Positions 24,141 to 31,791 of a stretch of DNA of 40,510 nt are shown piece after piece. The translations under genes and the position numbers were made by a program. The stretch comes from Chloroflexota bacterium (lineage in GTDB: Bacteria; Chloroflexota; Limnocylindria; P2-11E). How positions within the stretch are numbered: the stretch's first letter is position 1; the number at the start of each line of letters is the position of its first letter. The notes beneath the pieces were generated by a model. The model had not been told where the DNA came from. It searched no databases and saw only the letters and a list, made by a program, of their open reading frames with translations. The DNA lies in NCBI GenBank assembly GCA_005879975.1, contig VBIL01000032.1, forward strand, positions 1-40,510, given 5' to 3'.

Positions 24141-25472
24141 CTAGCCGGACTCCTGGACCCAGCGGACGGATTTCGCGCACGGACAGCCCCCACCGACACG
24201 GGCGAGGCGCGGCATCGAGTTGATCGCTTCTTTGAGCGGCGTCTCGCCACGCGTGACCTTGCGCTGCAGATCGGCCCAATGCTTCACGTCGATCGACGCG
24301 CGGTACGCCTCCGGCAGATTCGCGAGGACGTGAGCGATGTACTTCTCGACATCGGTGAACGCCCCGCCGTGCGTCCCCACCATCTGGTACGCGAATTCGC
24401 CACGTCGGCGGAAGAAGCGCCGGTCCGGCAGCCGCAGTAGGTCCTCGGAGCCGACGCCATCGACGGTCTCGCCGGACTTGATCCGCGCGAAAGCCTTCTC
24501 GGCGTCGTCGCGCGAGAGCTTGGGGAAACGCGCCCGGACATAGCGCTCGTTCAGGTCGTCGTACATACGCTGGCATTCGTCGATGTACATGTCCTGCGCC
24601 TCGCGGTTGGCCATGTCCTTGAGGCCAAATTTGACGTTCGTCTGGCCGCCCCGCTCGTCGCCGAACATCTCGAGCCCTCTCCCGAACCACTTGTGCGTCG
24701 CCCTTTGGATGTCGCTCATCGTGATGTAGCCGTCGCCACGCGCCGCGGCCTCGACCCAGCGCCGCAGCGGGATCACGCCCGCCGCTAGGTGGAACGCCTC
24801 CTCGCGCAGCATCGGCGGCATGCTCGACGCGTAGGGCTTGTACGCGGAGATCTTCTGCATCGTGAGCTGGTACTTCCCTACCCGATCGATGAACGCGGCG
24901 AACACGACGTTGTCGAGGAAGCTGTCGTACTCGAGGTTGAACGCGGCGAGCAGGTGCGAGCCGGTCTGCATGGAGAGGATCTCCTCCACCATGTCCGAGG
25001 CCTTCGTGTTGGTTACCGGCGACCAGTCTGCGCTCGTGAGCAGATGGACCATCTGGTACCCGTGACGCAGCTCCTCGGCCATCACACGCAGCGCCCACGC
25101 GTGATCCTGCGGCTCCTGCGCGCGCGCGAGCGTGCCCTGGTGCTGCTGGATGGAGCCGAACTCGGTCGACGCCTGCGCCTTGATCGCCGTCAGGAGGTGC
25201 TGCGCCGCCTCCTCGGGTAGTTCCCTTGGCGCGAGCGCTTTTTCCTCACCCTTGCGCTCGCCGACCTCGATCTCGCTCGGAATGTCCTCCGCGATCTTCG
25301 CGCAGAGGCAGAACGGCTCGTCCTTCGGAAAGAAGCGGTCCCATTCTTCGGCGAGCTTCGGATAGTCCGGAAAATTGTGCCGCTGCCAGTGCTCGATGGC
25401 CTCGTGGTACGGCTTCGGCAGCGTGCGAACCTCGTCTCTCACAGCACTAGCGTACCGAGTTTCGCTTGTCAT
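24141..25472 (-). CDS. BoxB-like benzoyl-CoA epoxidase (diiron)
   Basis: A 443-aa ferritin-fold diiron protein related to BoxB, the oxygenase of aerobic benzoyl-CoA breakdown. HLLAAFNLEYDSFLDNVVFA, FIDRVGKYQL and SMPPMLREEAFHLAAG match BoxB. Iron ligands are E104, E134-x-x-H137, D196 and E225-x-x-H228. The N-terminus is shorter than in BoxB of proteobacteria, so function is an analogue rather than an identity. No boxA or boxC is seen. The upstream operator overlaps ATG 25472 (operator 25471-25483). If the -10-like TATGAC in it is used, transcription would start about at this ATG, and GTG 25442 is an alternative start. It is the first gene of the seven-gene operon and probably sets substrate specificity. 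Confidence 0.85.
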   Translation of the reverse strand: MTSETRYASAVRDEVRTLPKPYHEAIEHWQRHNFPDYPKLAEEWDRFFPKDEPFCLCAKIAEDIPSEIEVGERKGEEKALAPRELPEEAAQHLLTAIKAQASTEFGSIQQHQGTLARAQEPQDHAWALRVMAEELRHGYQMVHLLTSADWSPVTNTKASDMVEEILSMQTGSHLLAAFNLEYDSFLDNVVFAAFIDRVGKYQLTMQKISAYKPYASSMPPMLREEAFHLAAGVIPLRRWVEAAARGDGYITMSDIQRATHKWFGRGLEMFGDERGGQTNVKFGLKDMANREAQDMYIDECQRMYDDLNERYVRARFPKLSRDDAEKAFARIKSGETVDGVGSEDLLRLPDRRFFRRRGEFAYQMVGTHGGAFTDVEKYIAHVLANLPEAYRASIDVKHWADLQRKVTRGETPLKEAINSMPRLARVGGGCPCAKSVRWVQESG

Positions 25473-25483
25473 TGGTCATACCG
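25471..25483. promoter_or_regulatory. FadR/PdhR-type GntR operator, copy 4 (at the start of the aromatic operon)
   Basis: Read on the minus strand this is CGGTATGACCAAT, close to the TTGGTnnnACCAA consensus. It covers the presumed ATG of the BoxB-like gene. Its TATGAC (25480-25475) is -10-like in the transcription direction. If this is the operator of the local GntR regulator, it puts the seven-gene operon in the same regulon as the two ABC systems and the regulator itself. Confidence 0.6.
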
Positions 25484-25499
25484 TTCGCCGGAGCGAACG
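25482..25499. terminator. Short hairpin between the response-regulator gene and the aromatic operon
   Basis: CGTTCGC (25482-25488) pairs with GCGAACG (25493-25499) around CGGA. It follows the response-regulator stop at 25521 on the minus strand and abuts operator copy 4. It could be a weak terminator or part of the operator region. Confidence is low because the stem is short and no U-tract follows. Confidence 0.35.
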
Positions 25500-25520
25500 T
25501 GCTCGGGACTCAGATCCGAC

Positions 25521-25976
25521 CTAGGTGGAGGCCTTTTCTGGCTCTACCTGTGGGGCCTGCGAAGCTGCGTCGGGCGACGAGGCGCTTTCTCTGTCATCGA
25601 CCGACGGCGTCAGGAGCTTCCGCGCGAGACTGACCAGCTCTTCGTTGTCGAATGGCTTTCGCAGATAGTTACTGGCGCCGATCTGCTGCGCAAACGACTC
25701 GAGGTCCGGTCTTGCGCTCATCGCGATGATTGGTGCTCGATTCTCGGCGCGCACGCGTCTTCGGTACTCCTGCGCAAAGCGGATCGCCAGCTCAGCCTTG
25801 GGGACATAGACGTCAAGGATGATGAGATCGGGCTTGAGCGCGGCGGCCGACCTGATGGCGTGATCACCGTCTACAGCTGTCTGCGCGTCGAATCCGGCGT
25901 CGACCATCAAGCCGGCTACGAGCTGGCGTACGTCGGGGTCATCCTCGACGACCAGGACACGCTTTCGACCCACCAT
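25521..25976 (-). CDS. Single-domain response regulator (receiver)
   Basis: A 151-aa protein consisting of one CheY-like receiver domain and a 35-residue Ser/Asp/Ala-rich tail. D12/D13 form the acidic pocket, D55 (ILDVYVPK) is the phosphoacceptor, S87 is the switch residue and K107 (YLRKPF) the conserved Lys. No output domain is present, so it probably signals through protein contacts. No histidine kinase gene lies nearby. GNAT and response-regulator genes are separated by 105 bases on the same strand; the promoter is not obvious. It may be unrelated to the aromatic island. Confidence 0.9.
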   Translation of the reverse strand: MVGRKRVLVVEDDPDVRQLVAGLMVDAGFDAQTAVDGDHAIRSAAALKPDLIILDVYVPKAELAIRFAQEYRRRVRAENRAPIIAMSARPDLESFAQQIGASNYLRKPFDNEELVSLARKLLTPSVDDRESASSPDAASQAPQVEPEKAST

Positions 25977-26081
25977 GCGGAAAGGTAAACGCGATGTGGG
26001 TCAACGTGCAACGGCCCGATAATTCGCTTGACTTCTATCCGACCTGAGAGAGGAACTGTCTCTTCCTTAGCGTCTGGATCG

Positions 26082-26519
26082 CTACAGGCGCTTTTCGAGC
26101 GCGGTCAACGGCGCGGGCACGAAGCCCATCGCCGCAATGAAGCTCGCGATCTCCTTGTCCTGCGACGCGACCATGGTGCGCGCGACGTGCGCGCCCTTAG
26201 ACCGGAAGTGCCCGAGCAGCGCCTCGATGAGCCGCCGGCCCACACCTTTCTCGCGCGCGGAAGGGTCCACCCCGAAGAACTCCACCCAGCCGGTGGGCTC
26301 CTCGAGGCCGAACTCGCCGCCACGAACCTCTCCGAGCATGAAGCCGACAACACGGCCGTCGACCTCTGCGACCTGCGACGAATCCGGGTCGCGCCGCAGG
26401 TAGTAGGCGGTGCGCTGCTCCCAGACGTCGGGCCGATACCGGCCCGTGATGCGTTCGTCGATGCGGCAGATCCCCTCGATGTCGAGCTCGTTCATCGGGC
26501 GTACGCGCACGTCGGGCAT
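26082..26519 (-). CDS. GNAT family N-acetyltransferase
   Basis: A 145-aa acetyl-CoA-dependent acetyltransferase. The N-terminal strand VRVRPMNELDIEGICRID is followed by the acetyl-CoA-binding motif EFFGVDPSAREKGVGRRLIE (R/Q-x-x-G-x-G/A type) near residues 80-100 and a C-terminal SFIAAMGFVPAP strand-helix segment. The substrate (amine or protein N-terminus) cannot be told. It starts 21 bases downstream of the cytochrome b-c gene, on the same strand as the respiratory operon, so read-through transcription is possible. No promoter was identified. Confidence 0.88.
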   Translation of the reverse strand: MPDVRVRPMNELDIEGICRIDERITGRYRPDVWEQRTAYYLRRDPDSSQVAEVDGRVVGFMLGEVRGGEFGLEEPTGWVEFFGVDPSAREKGVGRRLIEALLGHFRSKGAHVARTMVASQDKEIASFIAAMGFVPAPLTALEKRL

Positions 26520-26540
26520 CGGCGCGAGTTTAGGGGTAGA

Positions 26541-27953
26541 TCACTTCCGGGTGGCGAGGAACGTCACGAGATCGTCGAGCTCGGTGGGCGTCACGCTGCC
26601 GGCATAAGCCGGCATTCCACCGCCCCCGGTCGCGATGCGCTGCGTCAGCTGATCGCGTGATAACCGCGACGCGACGTGTGTGAGGTCCGGCCCCCGCCGG
26701 CCGCCCGTCCCGTCGATCTGATGGCACGCCCAGCACGATTTCGTCAGGAACAGATCCGCGCCGTGGCGCGCGGTGCCGCTCAGGCCGTCGGTCGCCGACA
26801 CAGGCAGCGCGGCGCCCTCGAGTCGCGGCACCCACGGCGACTGCAGTCCCGCGACGGTGAGGGCGGCGTACGCGACGAACGGCAGCGCGACCGCGGCGAC
26901 CGCGGCGGGTCTGCGCGACCAGTGCCTCTCGCCGTCCGGCCACAGCAATGGGACCAGGAAGAGGAACACGAACGCGAACAGCGGAAGCCCGACGATGACG
27001 ATCGACTCCGTCGCCGGCGGTATGAGTGCCAGGATCGCGAAGTAGCCCAGGAAATACCAGTCGGGGCGCGGGTCCGCGACCACGTTCGTGGGGTCCGGCG
27101 GCTTCCCGAGAGCCGGCGCGCCGAGTGCCGCCGCGAGAATCACCACCGCGACGACCGCAAGGGTGGCCACGACGACGTCGCGCCACGCCGCATCCGGCCA
27201 GAACGGGATACCGCGGCGCAGGATGTCGGCGTAACGCGCGCGGTAAGTGCGTGGCTCGACCGGATCGCCCGCGACCGGCGGCTCGAAGATGCCGCGCTTT
27301 ACCACGAGATACAAATGCATCCCGATCAGGCCGAAGATCGCGGCTGGGATCAGGAACACGTGGGTCGCGTAGAACCGCGTGAGCGTGGCGCCTCCCACGT
27401 TGTTGCCCGCGACGACGAGGCGCGCGAGCCAATCTCCGATGACCGGCGCCCGCGCCGCTTGTTCTGCCGCGACCACGACCGACCAGAACGCGTCCTGGTC
27501 CCACCGCAGGAGCTGCCCGGTGAAGGCCATCGCGAGCGTTGCGAGGAGGAGGAGCGACCCGGTGAGCCAGTTCGCTTCGCGGGGGAACTTGAAGGCTCCG
27601 AACAGATACACCTGCGTCATGTGGACAAGGACGAGGACCACCATCGCGCCCGCCCCGAAATAGTGCATTCCGCGCACGACCGCGCCGAGGGTCGCATCGT
27701 GACTAATGAACTGCAGCGAGTCGTACGCGCTGTTCGGTGCGGGGACATACGTCATCGCCAGACCGACCCCGGTGACGACCTGGACGACGAACACGGCGAG
27801 CGTCGCGCTTCCGGTGACGTACCACCAGCCGATCGGACGCTCGAGCTCGCGCGGTACCGGATGCCGGAGTACCGCGAGGACCGAGTCCTCGAGCTCGAAC
27901 CGCTCGCCGAGCCAGCTCGCGCATCGATCCAGCAGCGCGCGCAGCGATCTCAT
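26541..27953 (-). CDS. Cytochrome b fused to cytochrome c (one-polypeptide b6/subunit IV/c)
   Basis: A 470-aa membrane subunit of the quinol-cytochrome c reductase. Heme-ligand pairs are H97/H111 (13 residues between) and H198/H213 (14 between, a b6-type spacing). PDWY (297-300) is the quinol-site signature in place of PEWY. A C-terminal cytochrome c domain has CWACH (407-411) with Met in GGMPAY. Thus b6-like, subunit IV-like and c domains are fused in one chain; Bacillus-type complexes carry c fused to subunit IV only. The start ATG 27953 is in an ATGA overlap with the Rieske stop, and the longer frame upstream is a shadow. It replaces a separate cytochrome c1. Confidence 0.9.
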   Translation of the reverse strand: MRSLRALLDRCASWLGERFELEDSVLAVLRHPVPRELERPIGWWYVTGSATLAVFVVQVVTGVGLAMTYVPAPNSAYDSLQFISHDATLGAVVRGMHYFGAGAMVVLVLVHMTQVYLFGAFKFPREANWLTGSLLLLATLAMAFTGQLLRWDQDAFWSVVVAAEQAARAPVIGDWLARLVVAGNNVGGATLTRFYATHVFLIPAAIFGLIGMHLYLVVKRGIFEPPVAGDPVEPRTYRARYADILRRGIPFWPDAAWRDVVVATLAVVAVVILAAALGAPALGKPPDPTNVVADPRPDWYFLGYFAILALIPPATESIVIVGLPLFAFVFLFLVPLLWPDGERHWSRRPAAVAAVALPFVAYAALTVAGLQSPWVPRLEGAALPVSATDGLSGTARHGADLFLTKSCWACHQIDGTGGRRGPDLTHVASRLSRDQLTQRIATGGGGMPAYAGSVTPTELDDLVTFLATRK

Positions 27954-28450
27954 CCCTGCTTCACGGTCGGGAGCGGTTGCTGCCGCACGAGGAGCTGGTC
28001 GCCGCTGACCTCCCACCCGCGTTCGAAGAGCGGCCGCGGCGGCGGACCGCCCGCAACGGTCCCGTCCTCGTAGAAGACCCCGCCGTGACACGGGCAGAGG
28101 AAGATCTTCGCGTCGGCCTGCCAGTTCACTGGGCACCCCAGGTGCGTGCAGTTCACGTTGAAGACCTGGAACATCTGGGGCCCGCTTTCCTGGCGGCGCC
28201 GGACCCAGAGCGCGGTATCCGCGGCCTGGCCAGCCCAGGCGAGCGGGCTTGGGTCGCGCACCTTGACGAGCCTCGTCTGGCCGAGCGGGAACTCGCTCAG
28301 CTTTCCGACGGGGACCGGCACGTCTGGCGTTTTCTGAAAGAGCGGGGCGAGCAGGTAGCCGACGATCGGGACGCCGACGATGCCGGCGATCGCCGCGGTG
28401 AGCCCCAGCGAAACGCGCGATAGGAAGGCGCGCCGCGTGATCTCGTTCAT
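27950..28450 (-). CDS. Rieske [2Fe-2S] protein of the bc complex
   Basis: A 166-aa subunit with an N-terminal Tat-like signal anchor (RRAFLSRVSLGLTAA plus a hydrophobic stretch). Rieske box I is CTHLGC (C101, H103, C106) and box II is CPCHGG (C119, C121, H122), which bind the cluster. It passes electrons from quinol to the cytochrome c domain encoded directly downstream. ATG 28450 lies in ATGA with the preceding small-subunit stop, and TGA 27950 overlaps the cytochrome b start, so stoichiometric production is likely. Confidence 0.93.
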   Translation of the reverse strand: MNEITRRAFLSRVSLGLTAAIAGIVGVPIVGYLLAPLFQKTPDVPVPVGKLSEFPLGQTRLVKVRDPSPLAWAGQAADTALWVRRRQESGPQMFQVFNVNCTHLGCPVNWQADAKIFLCPCHGGVFYEDGTVAGGPPPRPLFERGWEVSGDQLLVRQQPLPTVKQG

Positions 28451-28632
28451 GGCGCGGCCTCGTCGAGCGCCTGGGCGATCCAGCCGACCAGCGCGAACGC
28501 GGCGATGACCGCCCCCGCGGCGACGATGATCCAGCTCGTGAGGATCCCGAGCGCAGCGAGACCGACGCCGGTCGCGAGCGTTACGGGCCAGATGGACGGG
28601 GCGGGGCCATGCCTCGCGCGGTGCTGGTTCAC
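28447..28632 (-). CDS. Small membrane protein, probable cytochrome c oxidase subunit IV
   Basis: A 61-aa protein with one long or two short hydrophobic helices (WPVTLATGVGLAALGILTSW and IIVAAGAVIAAFALVGWIA). The start is GTG 28632 in a GTGA overlap with the coxC stop; an ATG at 28674 would add 14 arginine-rich residues encoded inside coxC. Position between coxC and the Rieske gene and its size suggest the small subunit IV of Gram-positive-type oxidases, but no diagnostic residues are visible. Confidence 0.7.
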   Translation of the reverse strand: MNQHRARHGPAPSIWPVTLATGVGLAALGILTSWIIVAAGAVIAAFALVGWIAQALDEAAP

Positions 28633-29192
28633 AGGAGCGTGCCCAGGTACACGACGCTGAAGACGACGACCCAAACGGCGTCGACGAAATGCCAGTACAG
28701 GCCGACGGCCTCGAAGGCCACCGGGCGCAGCGCGGACCGACGGCGGATGTGCGCGGCGAGGAGCGCGAAGAGTGCGACGAGCCCGCCGAGCACGTGCACG
28801 CCGTGCAGCCCGGTCAATGTGAAGAACGTCGTTCCGAACAGCTCGCGGCCTGGGCCGATGCCGCTCGCCAGCAGACGCGCGTACTCGCTCCCCTGCCCCG
28901 CGAGGAACACGGCGCCCAGCGCGATCGTCGCGACGAGCCAGCTCCGGCTCCCATGGCGCGCCGCGAGGGCCATCGTCGCGCTGCTCGAAAAGAGCGCGAT
29001 CGAGAAGATCGCCGTGCGCGGGATATCGAGGTTCGCTTTCGCCGTTGCGAGGCCCGCGTCGCGATACGCGAGGTACGCAAGCACGATCGCTAAGAAGAAC
29101 ACCGACTCCGAAGCGATGAAGACAGCAACGCCGAGCAGGACACGATCGTGAGCGATGCTCGGACCCCGGCCGACGGCGACGCTCGCGCTCAT
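28629..29192 (-). CDS. coxC: Cytochrome c oxidase subunit III (short, five-helix type)
   Basis: A 187-aa membrane protein with about five hydrophobic helices, including LLGVAVFIASESVFFLAIVL, LTGLHGVHVLGGLVALF and LYWHFVDAVWVVVFSVVYLG. The conserved ESVFF and WHFVDxVW features fit CoxC. It is the short form that lacks the first two helices of the mitochondrial subunit, as in caa3 oxidases of Gram-positives. ATG 29192 lies in ATGA with coxA, and its TGA overlaps the GTG of the small subunit gene. Confidence 0.92.
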   Translation of the reverse strand: MSASVAVGRGPSIAHDRVLLGVAVFIASESVFFLAIVLAYLAYRDAGLATAKANLDIPRTAIFSIALFSSSATMALAARHGSRSWLVATIALGAVFLAGQGSEYARLLASGIGPGRELFGTTFFTLTGLHGVHVLGGLVALFALLAAHIRRRSALRPVAFEAVGLYWHFVDAVWVVVFSVVYLGTLL

Positions 29193-30814
29193 GCCCGGTC
29201 TCGCTGGTCGGGATGCTTGCGATCCCAGAGCGGGCGCCGGCCGGTGACCGCGGGGATCGTCGGGAAATTCTCGGCAGGCGGCGGAGAGGAGGTTGCCCAC
29301 TCGAGCGTGAACCCGTCCCAGGGGTCGTCGCCGGCGACCTCGCCGGAGCGCAGGCTGCGCACGAGGTTCACGGCAAAGATCACCATCGCGACCGCGAGGA
29401 TCGCCGCACCGATGGTCGAGACGAGGTTCAAGGGGCCCCAGCCCGTGCTCGCGGCGTAGGTGAAGACGCGGCGGGGCATGCCTACGGCGCCAAGCCAGTG
29501 CTGCGGCAGGAACGTGAGGTTGAAGCCGGCGAAGGTTGCCCAGAAATGCAGCTTGCCGAGGCCCTCGTCGAGCAGCCGGCCGGTCATCTTCGGGAACCAG
29601 TAGTACGCGCCCGCGAAGATCCCGAGCATCGTCCCGCCGAACAGGACGTAGTGCAGGTGCGCGACGACGTAGTAGCTGTCGGTCACCGCGAGGTCGATCG
29701 GCACGACCGCCAGGGAGACTCCGGAAAGTCCGCCGATCACGAACATCGCGATGAAGCCGACCGCGAACAGCATCGCGGTCGTGAGACGGATGCGGCCGCC
29801 GACCATCGTGGCGATCCAGTTGAAGATCTTCACGCCGGTCGGGACCGCGATGAGCATGCTCGTCGCCGCGAAGATCGCGTTCTCGGTGTCGCCAAGGCCG
29901 ACTGCGAACATGTGGTGGGCCCAGACGCCGAACGAGAGGAACGCGATCGCCACGCTCGACCCGGCCACGAACCGGTAGCCGAAGATCGGCTTGCCGCTGA
30001 ACACCGGGATGATCTCCGAGATCATCCCCATCGCGGGCAGCACCATGATGTAGACCTCCGGATGACCGAAGAACCAGAAGAGGTGCTGCCACAACACCAC
30101 CTGGCCGCCGCCCGCGGGGTCGAAAAAGTGTCCCCCGAGCTGGCGATCGACGAACAGCATCACGAGCGCGGCCGTGAGGGCGGGGTACGCGCCGAGGATG
30201 AGGATGCTCGTGACGAGCGTCATCCACACGAAGAGCGGCACGCGTGAGATCGCCATCCCGGGGCAGCGCATGAGGAGGATCGTCACCGTGAGGTTGATCG
30301 CGCCGATGATCGTGCCGGCGCCGTTCACCGCGAGCCCGACGATGTAGTAGTCGACGCCCAGGCCCGGCGCGAATGAGCGCTCGGCGAGCGGCGCGTACGA
30401 GAACCATCCGGTGTCCGGCGCGCCGCCGGCGAGGAAGCTGAAGTACAGGACGATGCCGCCCACCAGCGAGAGCCAGAACGAGAGCGCATTGAGGCGTGGG
30501 TAGGCGACATCGGGCGCGCCGATCATCAGAGGCACGAGGTAATTCGCGAAGCCGACGAGGAGCGGGACGACCGCGAGGAGGATCATCGTCACGCCGTGGA
30601 CCGTGAACGCCTGGTCATAGGTGGATGGATCCACGAGGCGCGACTCCGGGGTCGCTAGCTGCGCGCGCAAGAGCAGGGCCTCGAGGCCGCCTATCGCGAA
30701 GAACGCGACGCCCATGCCGATGTACAGGACGCCGATCTCCTTGTGGTCGACGGTGCGCAGCCAGCCGACGCGCTCGCCGGACGGGCGGCGGACCCACAGC
30801 GGTAGCGCGGTCAT
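29189..30814 (-). CDS. coxA: Cytochrome c oxidase subunit I (A1-type)
   Basis: A 541-aa heme-copper oxidase subunit with 12 predicted helices. Residues seen are H73 (heme a), H251/E253/Y255 in GHPEVYI (CuB ligand, D-channel Glu and cross-linked Tyr), H300/H301 (CuB), H386 and H388 (heme a3/a), D102 (D-channel entrance) and K329 in PTGVKIFNW (K channel). All proton-channel residues are intact, so it is an A1-type proton-pumping oxidase. It is encoded in an ATGA overlap after coxB and before coxC. Confidence 0.96.
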   Translation of the reverse strand: MTALPLWVRRPSGERVGWLRTVDHKEIGVLYIGMGVAFFAIGGLEALLLRAQLATPESRLVDPSTYDQAFTVHGVTMILLAVVPLLVGFANYLVPLMIGAPDVAYPRLNALSFWLSLVGGIVLYFSFLAGGAPDTGWFSYAPLAERSFAPGLGVDYYIVGLAVNGAGTIIGAINLTVTILLMRCPGMAISRVPLFVWMTLVTSILILGAYPALTAALVMLFVDRQLGGHFFDPAGGGQVVLWQHLFWFFGHPEVYIMVLPAMGMISEIIPVFSGKPIFGYRFVAGSSVAIAFLSFGVWAHHMFAVGLGDTENAIFAATSMLIAVPTGVKIFNWIATMVGGRIRLTTAMLFAVGFIAMFVIGGLSGVSLAVVPIDLAVTDSYYVVAHLHYVLFGGTMLGIFAGAYYWFPKMTGRLLDEGLGKLHFWATFAGFNLTFLPQHWLGAVGMPRRVFTYAASTGWGPLNLVSTIGAAILAVAMVIFAVNLVRSLRSGEVAGDDPWDGFTLEWATSSPPPAENFPTIPAVTGRRPLWDRKHPDQRDRA

Positions 30815-31722
30815 TTCAGCGAGACCAGGTACGCGGCGAGCGCGTCGAGCTCGGGATCCGACAACGGGACCCGAGGCATGAGCGCGCCGGGCTTGTACTG
30901 CTGGGGATCGGCGATCCAGGCGCGCATCCGCGCGACGTCGTTGGGCAGGACCCCCGCGCCCAGAGTCGCCCGCGCGCCGGCGTGCGTGAGGTCGGGACCC
31001 GCGGCGCCGGCCGCCGTCGTGCCGCGGATCGTGTGGCAGTTCACGCAGATGTTCGCGAGGAAGATGCGCTCCCCATCGCCGCCGCGCGCCGCGGCGGACT
31101 GCCCCTGCGCCGCGAGCCATCGATCGAAGTCCGCCTGCGACTCAGCTACCACGCGAATGCGCATCCATGCGTGCTCGATGCCGCAGAACTCGGAGCACTG
31201 CCCTTCGTAGACGCCCGCTCGCCGCGCGAAGAGTCGCAGGTGATTCGTCGTCCCGGGCAGCATGTCGCTCTTCCCGCCGAGCTCCGGGACCCAGAAGCTG
31301 TGGATGACGTCGGTCGACGTGAGGTCAAGCTCGACGGCGGTCTCGACCGGGATGTGCAGCTCGTTCGCGGTGGTGACCGCCCCGTAGCCGAACTCCCACC
31401 ACCACTGATGCCCGACGACGCGAACGCGCAGCCCCGGTTCGACTCCGGCGCCGCCGATCTCGGCCATCGCGCCGAGCATGAGAACAAAGACGAGTGCGAG
31501 CACGAGCGCGGGGAGCGCCGTCCACGCGATTTCGACGCGCGTGTTTCGCTCGAATCGCGCCGGCTGTTCGGTGGACGAACGGGATGCGCGGTAGCGCCAC
31601 ACCGCGTAGATGAGCGCGCCCTCGACCCCGATGAAAATGAGGAGCGCGATCGCACCGACGATGAGGGCGAGCGTGCCGATCGCCTCGGCCGGGGGTCGCA
31701 CGATCGGAGGGTAGGCCTGCAC
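30811..31722 (-). CDS. coxB: Cytochrome c oxidase subunit II with fused cytochrome c (caa3 type)
   Basis: A 303-aa subunit with two N-terminal helices and a periplasmic cupredoxin domain. CuA ligands are H141, C176, E178, C180, H184 and M187 (GQCSEFCGIEHAWM). A C-terminal cytochrome c domain has CVNCH (226-230) and Met in ALMPRVPL. This is the caa3 layout, in which the oxidase carries its own electron donor. It has no lipobox at the N-terminus. ATG 31722 starts the operon; the terminator at 31741-31766 isolates it from the gene upstream, so a promoter should lie in 31723-31740 or in that spacer, but no clear box is visible. Confidence 0.94.
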   Translation of the reverse strand: MQAYPPIVRPPAEAIGTLALIVGAIALLIFIGVEGALIYAVWRYRASRSSTEQPARFERNTRVEIAWTALPALVLALVFVLMLGAMAEIGGAGVEPGLRVRVVGHQWWWEFGYGAVTTANELHIPVETAVELDLTSTDVIHSFWVPELGGKSDMLPGTTNHLRLFARRAGVYEGQCSEFCGIEHAWMRIRVVAESQADFDRWLAAQGQSAAARGGDGERIFLANICVNCHTIRGTTAAGAAGPDLTHAGARATLGAGVLPNDVARMRAWIADPQQYKPGALMPRVPLSDPELDALAAYLVSLK

Positions 31723-31740
31723 GGCGCGTGCGCAAACGAA

Positions 31741-31766
31741 GAGCCCGCCCCGGAAGGGGCGGGCTC
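31741..31766 (-). terminator. Intrinsic terminator after the DUF4349 gene
   Basis: GAGCCCGCCCC (31741-31751) pairs perfectly with GGGGCGGGCTC (31756-31766) around GGAA. Read leftward, the hairpin is followed by TTCGTTTGCG, a weak T-tract, which fits a terminator between the DUF4349 gene (stop 31792) and the cox operon (start 31722). Confidence 0.8.
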
Positions 31767-31791
31767 GTTCGCGGGGGAGTAGGTTGCTTGG

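Noticed and set aside
23336-25472. Complete phenylacetate (paaABCDE) or benzoyl-CoA (boxABC) pathway
   Set aside because: No paaB, C, D, E, boxA or boxC genes are present in the window; only one BoxB-like and one PaaA-like protein are seen.
26676-28073. A 465-codon open frame on the plus strand
   Set aside because: It is antisense to cytochrome b and Rieske, with repetitive charged composition; those genes have clear motifs on the other strand.
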